Notes under the pieces: generated by a model
Databases searched by the model: none
Told to the model about the DNA's origin: nothing
The model's input: the letters and a program-made list of their open reading frames with translations, nothing else
Program-made: the position numbers and the translations under genes
In this document: positions 36,880 to 48,084 of the stretch, in pieces
Numbering within the stretch: the first letter of the stretch is position 1
Layout: each line of letters starts with the position of its first letter
Assembly: GCA_006937955.1 (NCBI GenBank)
Contig: SSNP01000084.1
Span: 1,149,090 to 1,213,089 of the forward strand
Direction of reading: 5' to 3'
Length of the DNA stretch: 64,000 bases
Source of the DNA: Pachypanchax playfairii
Taxonomy: Eukaryota > Chordata > Actinopteri > Cyprinodontiformes > Aplocheilidae

Positions 36880-38010
36880 AACAATGGAGGTTTTACAGAG
36901 GAAGAGAAGTGTTTCTAAATTGCCTCAAGCATGACTGATGCATATCCAAATGAGCTGCCTGATTATAAAAACTGTGAGTCTTGCAGACAGAGCTGTTGAT
37001 GCATCAGCTCCAGGGGTCCTTGGATTAGGGAAGGCATTGCAGTTTAGAGAATTATTCTGCAACAAAATTATATATAAATGTAAATATACACAAATTTGAC
37101 TTTCTCAGATGGATCAACATTTAGCTCAACATTTTAATGATCAATCTGGCTGTGTGATTGGTAAATCTCACCAGGAGGGCACATATGGAAAAGTACCTCA
37201 CTGATACCAAAGAGATACAACAGAGCATCTATTGTTTTGATCACAGTTTTTATGTGGTAACAATCGCAAAATCTTCAACCATCTGTGAGGACATGTAGAC
37301 ACCAAACACAACCGGATTCTTTCAAATAAAACTAAAAGCAATTGCATTTCACTCTAGTTCAGAGAGCAGATTGTTAACGGTGACTTGGTTTACTTCGCGC
37401 TGTGTAGTACAATGCCCAGCAGCAGGAAATTGTGTGTTGTCAAAGTGCAAGGAGCTTCTGTAACAGGGCAGGGAGGAAATTTTCTTTGTGCCAGCTGCCA
37501 GAGTAATTAGTTCCTCGCTGAATTATGCATCAGCAGAAGTGTCGAGCAGCGTTACACTCAGGCAGACACAGAGAGAGTGGACATTGGAGTTCTGTCACAT
37601 AAAACCTATGAAAATTTACGTAACAGTGGCTAATTCTGGCACACCGGAAGACCTGGAATAGATTCTTAACAGAACAACATTTGAATTAGCAGATTTTTTA
37701 AAACATTTTCTATACTTACAACACTTGTAGGAGAAACTGTATTAATTAGAAAAGGCAGGCAATGATTCACTAATGTGTATATTCTAATTTGAAGTTTGTT
37801 TGTTTTCAATTAGGCTGCAATTAAAATGAGTTAATCTATAGAAAACTGGTGGCGAGTTATGTTCCACAAATTATTCATGTAGAAATGAGGGATTAATTGA
37901 GTGATCACCTGTTTAACGATGATAAATACAGACTGGAATGATTAAATTACACTTGGAAAATGAATGATCTCCTGGTCATTTTCTGCATGGATATCATCTG
38001 TTTTTCTACA
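36880..38010. promoter_or_regulatory. candidate conserved non-coding block
   Basis: Over 1 kb without repeat or open frame. It is rich in homeodomain-type TAATTA/ATTA cores, for example AGAGTAATTAGTTCCTCGCT (37500-37519), GAATTATGCATCAG (37520-37533) and GGATTAATTGAGTGATCACC (37890-37909), and in a POU-like ATGCATATCCAAATGAG (36939-36955). Such density is common in developmental enhancers. Conservation cannot be judged from one sequence. Confidence 0.3.
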
Positions 38011-38250
38011 GAAATGCCTGTCCAACTTAAAACCTTAAAATTATGGGTAAAACATCCGTAAGAAAAATAATTTTAAAAAAACTTAGATTTCTATGGTACA
38101 TTTATTTAAGTGTTTTATATACATAAAATCAAATTTTGATCTATTTACTTTTTTATAGCTATTCCATTTTAATTATATTGACATTATCGGTATATATACT
38201 AAACCCTTTTTAATGTTCAAAGTAAGACATAAACAAAAATAATTTTTTTT

Positions 38251-38844
38251 TTAAAGAGGCCATTTCATACAAATTTCAGGACTTTGTGCTTATTTCTTAA
38301 GTATTAACCAGTAATATGAAACATTTTATATCTAAAAAACATCAGGAAACACTTATTAACAGACCTTTCAATCTGTCTGCATTAAAATTCGGGTGGTTCC
38401 GGCTCTTTCCGTCAGGCTGCTTCATCAGCAGCTTGTTCATATTTATTATTCGAATTTGCTGGACTCTGACTGGCTAACAAACTAGCCTATCAGAGCAAGG
38501 TATACTGTTTCCTCCCCCGCTGTGCATGGCAACGTCAGACGTTGTGTCTTCCTGTTTGCTACGTCTTATGCTACAGCTTTTAGCGAGCCGCATGCTAGGC
38601 GTGGTTTCAACTGCGGGAGCTGATGAATACTAACGAACAAAGGAGTTGTGACGAAACAGATACAGGCCGTTCATACTCGGGAGAACTCGGGTGTTATCGC
38701 CACCTGCGTAGTTTGAGCGATAAAAACTGAAAGAAAAGTTGTTGACCTGTTTTCACACCCAGTATGAAGGTAAGAACACCTGTGGGGCTAAAATATTGAA
38801 CAGAAACCTCAGAAAAAACGTTTTTAATGGAAAGGCCTCTTTAA
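38251..38844 (+). mobile_element. TTAA MITE family 1, copy 2 (586 bp)
   Basis: TTAA flanks both ends. The 15-bp inverted ends are AGAGGCCATTTCATA and, from the right, AGAGGCCTTTCCATT. The interior has GCAGCTTGTTCATATTTATT, TGCGGGAGCTGATGAATACT and TATGAAGGTAAGAACACCTG, all shared with the copies at 20035 and 56077. By eye it is about nine-tenths identical to the 56-kb copy and in the same direction, 17.8 kb apart. No transposase is encoded. The superfamily (piggyBac or Kolobok-like) is inferred only from TTAA. Confidence 0.87.
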
Positions 38845-38872
38845 GAAAAAAACAATAGATGTACCGGTATTT

Positions 38873-38910
38873 ATGGATGTATGGATGGACAGACGGATGG
38901 ATGGATGGAG
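38873..38910 (+). repeat. short GGAT-type microsatellite
   Basis: Imperfect ATGGATGTATGGATGGACAG followed by ACGGATGGATGGATGG just after the MITE. Same unit family as the array at the window start, read on the other strand. Confidence 0.8.
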
Positions 38911-40689
38911 AGCTGCTGCGGAATATCAACTTCCTATTTAAAGTAAGAGTCCAGCAGTCAGAGTTGGTGGTAAAACCGTAGTGAATGAAACACAGAGTAA
39001 TGAGACTCGGACTACAGTCTACTTGTCAGGAATAGAAAGCCTGTTGGGAGTGGCATTTCATTGTAACCACAGCAACAATGTCACATGTGAACATCAAACA
39101 AGTGATTTCTGCCACAGATATCTGCTGTAGCAAGCCAAAACAAGTTCATTTAAAATAGACTCGAATGTTTTTGTTGTATCAGAGTTTTATGACTCAGCAT
39201 TAAGATTTTTCATCTTTTATAAAAATTCAACAAAAAAAATAATAATTTGGTCTAAATCTGGAGCGTGACTAAAATGTATTCTCAGCAGAGTCATGTCTTG
39301 TCCTATCTGTGCCAACTGTCAGACTCTGAACTGTACCGCTCTGAACAGGCTGCACTGCCACTGTGTAAGTGTCACTCACCTTGGACTGAGGTGCATTGGA
39401 AATCACAGAGGAGTGAACAGGCCGAGTCTCCCTTTGGCAAAGAGCGCAAATTGCACAGCATTAGAAGCTGCACACGTCCAACCTTTATCTTTCCCCCTTT
39501 TTGAAACTATCTCATTTGTGCAGACTTATGCAAACACTTAAAACTCGGCATTAAAATGCTTCCAAACAAATCTAATATTAGATCGTGAAACTAAATAAAT
39601 GGAACATTTACTGCATACTGTTATGGTGCTATAGCTCTATTTGCAGAGACTTTAATGTGCTCACTGGAGTGCAGAGGAATGACTGAATGGGATAAACTCA
39701 AAACTCAAGACAAGGTGCTACTAGCCTCCTTCTTCCCAAGGGAAACATATTTTAGTAATTGTCAACCGAGTCACACACTAATATGCACACAGAAAGTAAG
39801 TAAATGTTGTTTTCCTTTGATAAAAATCACAAAGTGTCCTTCAATAATACTGAAATATTTAGCAAAGCACCTATTCTAACACAAAGAGAGTCACAAGCAA
39901 TAGACTAAAAACAGTGAACATTTAACTTTAAAAAAACAAAAAGGTTTGAGATGAAGCCGCTGCTTTGTTTGCACTCGGTGGGTCAGGCTTGTTGGTTTAA
40001 GGCTATAACCAGATTTAAAATTAGTTGAGAAGTATTCATGATTTCATTTCCATGCATGCCCCCAATTTGAACACATTAAATATTCAAAGTGTCAATCCGG
40101 TATCTGGAAATGTTGTGTGTCAGTGATATTGAACAACTGAACTCTAGCTTGAGCTTGCTGAATATTCAGTGCTAATACACTAGAAAAAGGTTTACTTCCT
40201 CTTTAACTTTAAATACATCACGTAGCACAAAAGCTTGTGTATACTACTCAACAAAAGGTGCCAGTATAAAAAACCATCAACTCATGATGTCAAGCACCTC
40301 TCATCTTTCAGCACATGTCAATTATTTTTATAATGTTCATAATATATCAAAGTATATTAAAATAAGAGTGTTTACCTATTTAACTCACATATTTTATATG
40401 ATGTTTCACCATTTCTGTCCCTATATATCGTCTGTGTTTCTTTAAAGTTGATATACTCTTCAGAGAGAAACTGAGTATTTTAAAGAATAATTTAACTATA
40501 TTTACATTGCTTTTTGAACCAATATCTGCAATATTATTGAATTTCACAGAGTATTTAGCAAATGTTGAAATTGGTTAGTTTATTGCTTTGATTGTTTATT
40601 GTTTTTTTTGTATATTATCTTCATTTTTCCTCTTATTTACGACGCTGCAACCTAATTTTGTTGTAGCACTTATTACAATGGCAGTAAAA
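38911..40689. other. unique sequence; frames at 39265-39541 and a weak exon candidate at 39649-39798
   Basis: Two overlapping plus frames (79-82 codons) at 39265-39541 cover a GC-richer patch; one is cysteine-rich at its start (CPICANCQTLNC) but I recognise no domain. At 39649-39798 a usable acceptor (CTCTATTTGCAG) and a GTAAGT donor bound 150 bp open in one frame. Both could be chance. Confidence 0.35.
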
Positions 40690-40749
40690 TTTTTCTTTTC
40701 TTTTCTTTTCTTTTCTTTTCTTTTCTTTTCTTTTCTTTTCTTTTCTTTT
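40690..40749. repeat. TTTTC pentanucleotide microsatellite
   Basis: About eleven uninterrupted TTTTC units. The minus-strand frame over it translates as lysine/glutamate repeats and is not a gene. A shorter run of the same unit is at 5899-5920. Confidence 0.97.
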
Positions 40750-41326
40750 TTATCATAAACCAAATAGTTATAGTACCAGTCTAACAAAATGTTTGATTTT
40801 GGTTTAATGTAAAACTGTCCAAAATTGAATTACATGTTTATTACATATTTAAAAAGGATATTTAGGTAAAAATATATCAGATGTATTAAATATTGAAACT
40901 GGGAAACATTATGATGCCAGTAACAATATCCAAAGACACAACAAGACACCAAAGCACTTTAACATGCCTAACAGCTACTTTGAGATATGCCTCACGGCCA
41001 TTTGAGATTAAAAAAATATATGCATATGTTGAAATTTTGTTAATTTATTAAAGAATAACATTTGTGAATTTAAAGCTGCTAAAATGTTATCATATTTGAA
41101 TCTAATTGAGACTGTACATGTTCACCTTTAATGGTTACGGTTTCCCAGAAAGTGTTCAGTTTGCAGAGCTCTCGACTGCATGCATCCATTTTACTGTACA
41201 ATCACAAACAACATGAGTTCATTTCTTAGATAATGTGCTCCAGTTGAGTTTGTTGTGCTTACTCAGTGAGTTAAAATTGCGTGGGTAAGTGAGGTGACCT
41301 AAAGTAAACTGAACTCAATGATAAGA
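40750..41326. other. unique AT-rich sequence, no gene seen
   Basis: No frame, repeat or RNA gene recognised. Confidence 0.5.
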
Positions 41327-41396
41327 TCCATCCACTTTTTCTACTTGTTTCTTTCTGTGGGTTTCACGTGGAGCTGGCGTCCAGCGGTCAGTGAAC
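41327..41396 (-). repeat. SINE family A, 3'-end fragment, minus strand
   Basis: CTACTTGTTTCTTTCTGTGG followed by GTTTCACGTGGAGCTGGCGT and CCAGCGGTCA is the reverse complement of the family A tail. The head is absent. Another, fuller copy in the same direction lies about 500 bp downstream. Confidence 0.72.
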
Positions 41397-41912
41397 AAAT
41401 GATGGGGTCACAAAGATCATTTGCTTGAGACAAAAAATACACATGCACATCCAAGTGTCCATATAGGCAATGCATCTTAGACCTGGTAAACTTCAACCAT
41501 AACAAAGCAATGCTTAACCCTCACTCTTACCTTAAGATCTAGCTATAAACTAATTTCACCCCTAATTCTAAAATCAAATCTTAAATTGTTAAAAAGCCAC
41601 TTGTAACCACTGGGATTGCAATCTGGTGTCTAGCACTTAGTTTGGTTTCGGTTCTCAACATAAAAAAACATGCAGTTTTTCCTATTTTGTTCAGTAATTT
41701 TCCTTTTAAGATCCAACGCATGACAGGTTGCTTGTTATTGCTTCATCTCATTTTTCTTACTATTTAGAAAACTTTTTATCTGTCTGTGCTGATTACTTTT
41801 TATATTTAATTCTGTTTTAACTATTTGTTTTTGTCTGTATGATTTCTGAAATATGTGTTAATTGTTTTCTCAGTTCAGCAGGAATTAGGGCCTTGTTGCA
41901 TCAAATACTCAG
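41397..41912. other. unique sequence, no gene seen
   Basis: Includes a CCTAA/CTTAACCCTCA-rich patch (41490-41590) that looks like decayed low-complexity sequence. No gene. Confidence 0.5.
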
Positions 41913-42245
41913 TCTGTCAGTCATTATCTAAACCTGCTTATTCCTGTTCAGGTTCGTGTGGAGCTGGTGTCTATCTCTAGCAGTCATTGGGTGAGAGGTG
42001 GGATTACACCTGGACAGATCACCAGTCCATCTCAGGGCCACATATAGACAAATAACCACTCACACACACACATAAGGACAATTTACAGATAACAGTTAAC
42101 CTCATGCATAGTTTTGGTCTGTAGGAGGAAGCCGGAGTCCCCAGAGAAAACTTGCACATGCACGAGGGAACAAACTCCATGCAGAAAGATTTTGAACCCA
42201 GGACCTTCTCTCTGCAAAGCAACAGTGCTACAAACTGCATAACAC
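41913..42245 (-). repeat. SINE family A, near full length, minus strand
   Basis: Runs from the 3' tail (CCTGCTTATTCCTGTTCAGG, 41933-41952) through GGTGAGAGGTGGGATTACAC, an internal CA run (42058-42073), GTAGGAGGAAGCCGGAGTCC and the B box (TTTGAACCCAGGACC, 42191-42205) to the tRNA-like head near 42245. One of three near-complete family A copies. Confidence 0.9.
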
Positions 42246-45200
42246 ATCACATCAGGGAACTACTTAAATATGTATTTAAAAATGTAATATATAAAACATC
42301 TGCTAAATGCCAGCTTTCATAAAATTCTGCTATTGTTAAAAAAAAAAAAAAAATTTTTAAAAATCCAAATTATATAGTACAGTTAATAAACACGTCATAA
42401 ATACAGAAAAGAATCACATCTCATCTTATTAGAGGTATTCCTGCCCTATGCATCAGAGCCGAACTAATTCATTTTATCCCCTGAATCCATGTTATAACAG
42501 GGCGCAGCAGGGGTAATCTTCAGCAGCTATTAACCATGATGAAGCTCTTTCCCAGTTAGAAGCCATGCAAACCAGATTACCTGATCATTTAGCCATCATT
42601 GGCCAGGCGGGATGGTTTCCACTGTGTGCTCCTGAAGAGATTTTGTTCTGTAAGTATTAGCGCTGGGAAGAAGTCCCAGACACTCCTGAACATGGGCCTA
42701 CAGCCCATCACTGTTATTTATAATCTAGTTCAGTTTGGGTTGACGTCTTTATTTGAAGGTGCTTCAACCATCACCTGTCTCCAGCTGTGTAAACCAAGAT
42801 GAGTTTCCCTTTGCAGTGTTCTTCATTCTTCTATTTTGACCAAATCCTTAGGGGATTCCATTTACTCATAAAAAAAGTTGTTTTCTAATGTATTAACAGT
42901 TTTACTAAAAAGACAACTCAAAATATTTTTCGTGTTTTTCAAACTTCACTTAGATAATCTCCTAAAATTCAGGGATTTGGGATAGTGATGACGCCAATTC
43001 GCCTCACCCCAGACATCTGATTCAATACAGACTCAAAGGTCAGAGTGTTACACATTTAGTCTTTTCCTCCTTTCTCATCAGACGAGGGATTCTCCATCAT
43101 CAGCAGAGAGCCATTAAGGTGTCTCTTGCTTAATGGACTTGTCGGGAATCCAAAGACAGGCCAAAGATAGATGATAAATACTAAAAATGAAGATAGTTAG
43201 GTGTGGGGAGATGGTACAGGAGAGTGCTTGGTTGTCCTGAGTTCACATTGATTCACCTGTCAAATAGTGGAGTCTAATCTCCCATCCAACAACAAATTAC
43301 TTCCACATCCTCACTTTCATCAAAACAATACTTAGCAGGATATAGGAGTGGCATACGGGACAAACTTGTAACCAAATATTTTAAAAGATTTTACACCGAA
43401 ACAACAAATTGTGAAAAGCTGAGGCACTAAACTATCAAACTTTTCTTAGAGGAAGTTTAAAAATGTATAAGAAAGCTGAATGACCGAAGTCATGCAAGTT
43501 TCTCAACACTGGCTGTTATAATAAACATCCTTTCTCCCAGCATCAAAAGAGTGAATTATTAATTTTACAATTTATCTTGTATAGTAAAGATCTCTGGGAT
43601 AATAAGATGTGAATAAAGTAAAAAAGGATGGCTGTTAAAGACAATATTTCTCATACACAGTCAGTTCAAGCACAGAAATCAATAATGCATGTGGGAAATG
43701 ACACTGTTGTTGCAGTAAGATTTTAGAGTTGTGAAATCCTTCCCTGCTGATCTTACTCTGAGATCTCAGTGGCATTAGTATACATAGCTGCACAGCTCTA
43801 GTCAGCTCTGTCTGCACACAGCATCCTTTTGTGCATTTCAACAGGCCTTTCAATTTCATCTCCATTCACTTCTAACTCATCTCTATTGAAACATGGCCAT
43901 GGTGAATTTATATTTGATCATCTAAAAATTCATTACACCCTATCACAAAAGATCAAATGTGTTAGATGTAAGAGTACGAGCAAGACATCAAAGCCGCTTC
44001 GCTGCAACAATGCACAACAATTGTGCTGCATGTTTTAATTACTTGTAATGTACACTGCAAAGCAAACGACGCTCATTCATGTTACAATTTCAAATGTTTG
44101 TGCATGTGCACAGTGTAGCTTGTAAATCCCCATCAAATGCTGATGGGATGCAGTCGTTATATTCATATATTTTCTAACTGGAGTTATACCTGTTGTTGCT
44201 TTGCATTTGGGTTAACTTCATAAGACAATTAGAGATTTGGAAATAAGAATCCAGCTCATGACTTTTTATAGAATTTCGTACATTGACCTGAAATTTTACT
44301 CGAAAGTTTGAAAAAAATACATGACAGAAATCTGACATTATCTGTTTGTATTGTATGTACATTTTGTGCTGACAGACCCAGGTGGCCTGAAGCCAAGGCA
44401 AATCAATACGATCCTTCTTTTTTCCTCAGACAGACGACTCTATGGCTTGTGAGAACTATAGACTGGAGTCCTCTGTGGACTGTCTCACATATTTACAGAA
44501 CTTTGATTGATGACTCTGTTGATGGGTTGGTCACTGCTGATTTGGGATCAGACCTTCAAAACTATCTCTAAGCCAATAAGGAGACCTTACACAGACTTAG
44601 GCAAAAGATTTTTTTTAGTGATTGGTCACCTTTACACAAATGCATTAGAGCAAGCAGAGTATCTTCTTTCAAACACTTACATGGCATGAAATGCAACATT
44701 ATCCAATTTTAGAGTGGCTTGTCCAGCTGTACCAGCTATAGCTCTCATAAAATGGGCCTTTTAAATCTTACTAAACAATCTCTTCTGCAGTCTTTATCAA
44801 ATAATAACTTCACAAGCAGAAACTGAAAATCAAAACGTGGATCTGCTTTATCTTCTATGAGGTTAACAGTCACAGTGACCATCATTTTTAATGTTATCTT
44901 GGCTCAGAAAAGTCAGTTCTTTTATATTTTTTAAGCAGAGACTTGGGGACTACAACACAGTTCTGAAAGGTCATAGCCAGTTCAAGTTTTGTAGTAGTTT
45001 TGTTTCTAAATTTTAACGAATTAAGGCAAAGAATATTTCTTCAAATGATGCAGATGGATGTGAGCAATGAGCAACTTGTAAAATGGAATATTTTTGTAAT
45101 TGAAAACTTAAGTTATGGCTTTGCTTGCTTCTTCTAAATCCCAAGAAGCTGTTTCATTGAAGAAATCACTCTGTGGGAGATGGGGACATGGCGTTCGAAT

Positions 45201-45760
45201 GTTCTGACTGTTCCAATCTAACAGATTAATGATTCACACAGACCTATGCCAACTATGCCCCTAGGAAAGGAGGACACATGATGCTCTATATCAATAAAAA
45301 AGGACATTTATTCGTCATTTCACAGATAAAGTGTGATGGCCTGTTTGGGAAAGGGCAAATTTATATTTGAGATTAGCTCAGATTCTTGTAGTGGGTTTTC
45401 ATATGTCACTGACTGATTCACAGCCTCCATTTAGGACGGCAATTTAGGCTGTAACAATATAAATCTTGACGAAAGCTCTTTGAGATAATATAAGAGGAAA
45501 ATGACAAATACATCACCAGACAAGTGGGGAAAAAAAGAATAAATCAAACATAGGGTTAATAACTCAACAAAAAGAGTTATTGTTGTTTTTCCACAATCAA
45601 ATAAAAAAAAGTCACAGTTACGATGATGTTTTCACAGGACATGTATAAAATGAGTCATGATTTTAGACTCAATGTGTTTTAATAGATGTTTTTTTTTTTA
45701 TTTAGTTTTGAATATGGTTTACTGTAACTTAGTAGGTTCCAAAAAAATCTGCTGGACTTT
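42246..45760. other. unique sequence, no gene seen
   Basis: Over 3.5 kb without a recognised repeat. The blocks 42470-42800 and 42960-43300 are non-repetitive and less AT-rich and might be regulatory. Frames at 44308-44689 and elsewhere lack domains and splice context. A poly-A/poly-T boundary is at 42340-42360. Confidence 0.45.
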
Positions 45761-45815
45761 TTCTTGGTACTTGAAGATGTTTTGCATCTGAGGAGCTTCT
45801 TCAGTTCAAAATGAA
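45761..45815 (+). repeat. fragment of an abundant fish repeat
   Basis: TTGGTACTTGAAGATGTTTT and GCATCTGAGGAGCTTCTTCA match, from memory, a very common fish dispersed sequence of the form GAAGACGTTT-GCCTCTC-GAGGCTTCTTCAG. Too short to classify. Confidence 0.5.
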
Positions 45816-45892
45816 AAGTGCAGCATTTCCAGATTTTAAGCTGTAGTGATTGAGCTGCCTCACAGATCACTCACCCTCCCTATCTGCAAGTT

Positions 45893-46060
45893 TTCAATTC
45901 AGTTCAGTTTATTTACAAAAGCACTTTTCAAAGCCCTGTGCAGAAAAAAGCAAGTGCATTCCACATCAACAGGTCTGCATTTAAAGCCAGTTTTGTACAA
46001 ACAGTTCAGTCTGATCATAATCAGTTCCAGTGAATTGAAAAGTACAAATTAATATAAAGT
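45893..46060 (+). repeat. possible LINE/SINE 3'-type fragment
   Basis: TTCAATTCAGTTCAGTTTAT followed by TTACAAAAGCACTTTTCAAA resembles the start of a widespread fish repeat (TTCAATTCAATTTTATTTATA...). The rest has decayed. A 68-codon frame across it is not a gene. Confidence 0.35.
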
Positions 46061-46849
46061 TTTCTATCTAAGGAAACCAGGTTGCATCTTCATTTCAGCA
46101 CAATCCCCCATGCTGAGCAACACAAACTGGTGACAGTGTTTTTGGTGCTTCGTTTGATGCATCTCAGTTCTTTTTCTTTTTTCTGTCATGGAGGGAATAT
46201 TTTCAACCCAATTTTTCTAAGTGTTTTATGAGAGACAGTTCACACTCCTGTGGGTGGAGCAGGTTATAGTGCAGAGATTGGCCGATGTGTGTAGATTTCC
46301 TGTATATTTCAGTGTTGTACCATCTTTAATTTGCGCGATACAATCTTAGAATCTCCATCAGTTGCTTTCCAAAACCTTTTTTGAACTTTTATGTTTAACT
46401 CTGAGAGAATAAAGAAAAACATTTCTCCATTTAAGATTGCTATTTAAAATTTAGTCCCCATGAGATGGGCAGAGTGTTAACTGCCACATTTAAAACTCTT
46501 AGTTGTCGTCAAAAGTCATGTAGCCATAAACTCCCAATTGAAAACACTTTCATAGAAGCAAAACATGCTGCATCAAGTAAGGGTTTTGGTTAGGGTCAGC
46601 CATGACAGCATGATCACAAATCCCACTATAACTTATTTTGGAAAGTTTCCTTTTTATTTTGGATGCTGTTCATATGGAGGAAAGTATGCCAGTTCTCCTG
46701 CTGAGAATAGAAGAAAGCCTGTCGACTGATTTATATCTTCTCCCAGTAATAGAGTCAACACGTGACAGAGAAGATGTGAGTGATGGTTGAGTTTGGTTGA
46801 TACATGTTAGAGTTTATAGTGTCATAAGTGTGTCAACATGAGCCTGTGC
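46061..46849. other. unique sequence, no gene seen
   Basis: No recognised repeat or gene. A GGGTTTTGGTTAGGGTCAG patch at 46581-46599 is low-complexity. Confidence 0.45.
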
Positions 46850-47830
46850 CTATAAGGTGGATCATTACCAACTACTGTATGATCTTGGCTGTCAGCATCG
46901 TAAATGACCTTTTTCATCTACTGGATTTGGAACTTGGATTGTGATTTGGACTTATTTACTTGGATGTTGTTGTTAATGACCCCTGATTGTCTGACCTCAG
47001 CCTTTGCCCCGTGTTTATGATGTCAGGGTTGTTCGCTGCTTTGTCTGCCCTGTCTGTGTGTGAAGTTACTTACTTCCTGAGTCTTTGGATTCCTGAGGCA
47101 CTGCGTCCTGTTGAACAAACAGCTCACAACTTGTAACCCTGCATACTTACCTCCACAAGTCTCCGCTGTCGAGTGACATTGTCCTAAGTGGCCGATCTTC
47201 CATCTTATTCCATTGATTGCACAACTTAAATACTCACTGTTCATCTGAGAGTCTAACCTGTTCTGTCTTCACCACAGACATGGGTTACCTGTTCTCACCT
47301 GGAGGTCCTTCTACTCAGCACAAATACAAATACAATTGTTAAAACTTTTCATCAAAACCTTTTTGTGGTTCATTCAGTTTCCCCAAAATAAGTCAGACAT
47401 CACTGTTAGGAGTAATATATGTGTATTTTTGACTCCCTGTTCTTGTAGAATATTTTGTATTTTGCTTCCTATAGTTTCTACCTTGTAATGATGTTTTCAG
47501 ATAACACAGTTATTTCCTTGTGTTTAGTGTCTTAGTTATTCCTTGTGTTTCTAAGTTTTTTATATCTGATCGTTCCAGGTTTGTTTCTAAGTTCAGATTC
47601 CTTTATTTACAATTAATTTTTTCTCATCGAATTCAGTATTTTTGCTACTTTCAATTTTTTTTCCTGATTTTGTGATGTGTTCATTTACTATCTGTGTCAT
47701 CATTTCTCAGCCTCGACACCAGTATTCATTTTTTTAATAAGTACCGAGCTGCTCTCACTCTGCAATCGCTCCTCCTCAGCATCTATGGCCTTTGGTTTCA
47801 TTCACTCCCCAAGTCTTGTGCGTTCGCTGT
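46850..47830 (+). repeat. LTR-like region
   Basis: A pyrimidine-rich 1-kb block with GTGCCTATAAGGTGGATC (TATAA-like, 46846-46863), GGATTTGGAACTTGGATTGT and, at the end, CTCACTCTGCAATCGCTCCT, the style of the promoter-to-U5 part of fish Gypsy-like LTRs. A TTCCTTGTGTTT word repeats at 47513 and 47541. No clear ends or target duplication, and no gag or pol, so a solo LTR is possible but not shown. Confidence 0.35.
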
Positions 47831-47962
47831 TAGCACAACTGTGTTTCTGATAGTTTCATCCTTTTGATTTTTTTGGATTCCAGTTTTGTTAGTTTATTTT
47901 ATTGCTGCATCAGTTTTTTGATAAAGTCCTAATGATGACCACATGTTGACATATCCCAAAAA

Positions 47963-48084
47963 AGTCTCCAATATTTTTTTCTCTGTCTGTAATTGAGCTT
48001 TGAATATGTCCTTTGTCCTTTTTGTAATAGGACAAAGGACATATCAAAAGCCAAATTACAGACAGAGAAGAAATATTGGAGACT
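47963..48084. repeat. 122-bp near-perfect foldback (57-bp arms)
   Basis: The left arm 47963-48019 (AGTCTCCAATATTTTT...CCTTTGTCCT) is matched by the reverse complement of 48029-48084 with about five differences over 57 positions, leaving a 9-base spacer. The innermost 14 bp are exact. This is the longest inverted repeat I see in the window. It could be a small foldback transposon or a recent inverted duplication. Flanks show no evident target duplication. Frames on both strands are forced by the symmetry and are not genes. Confidence 0.92.

Noticed and set aside
40596..40787. Lysine/glutamate-repeat frame on the minus strand
   Set aside because: It is translated TTTTC microsatellite.
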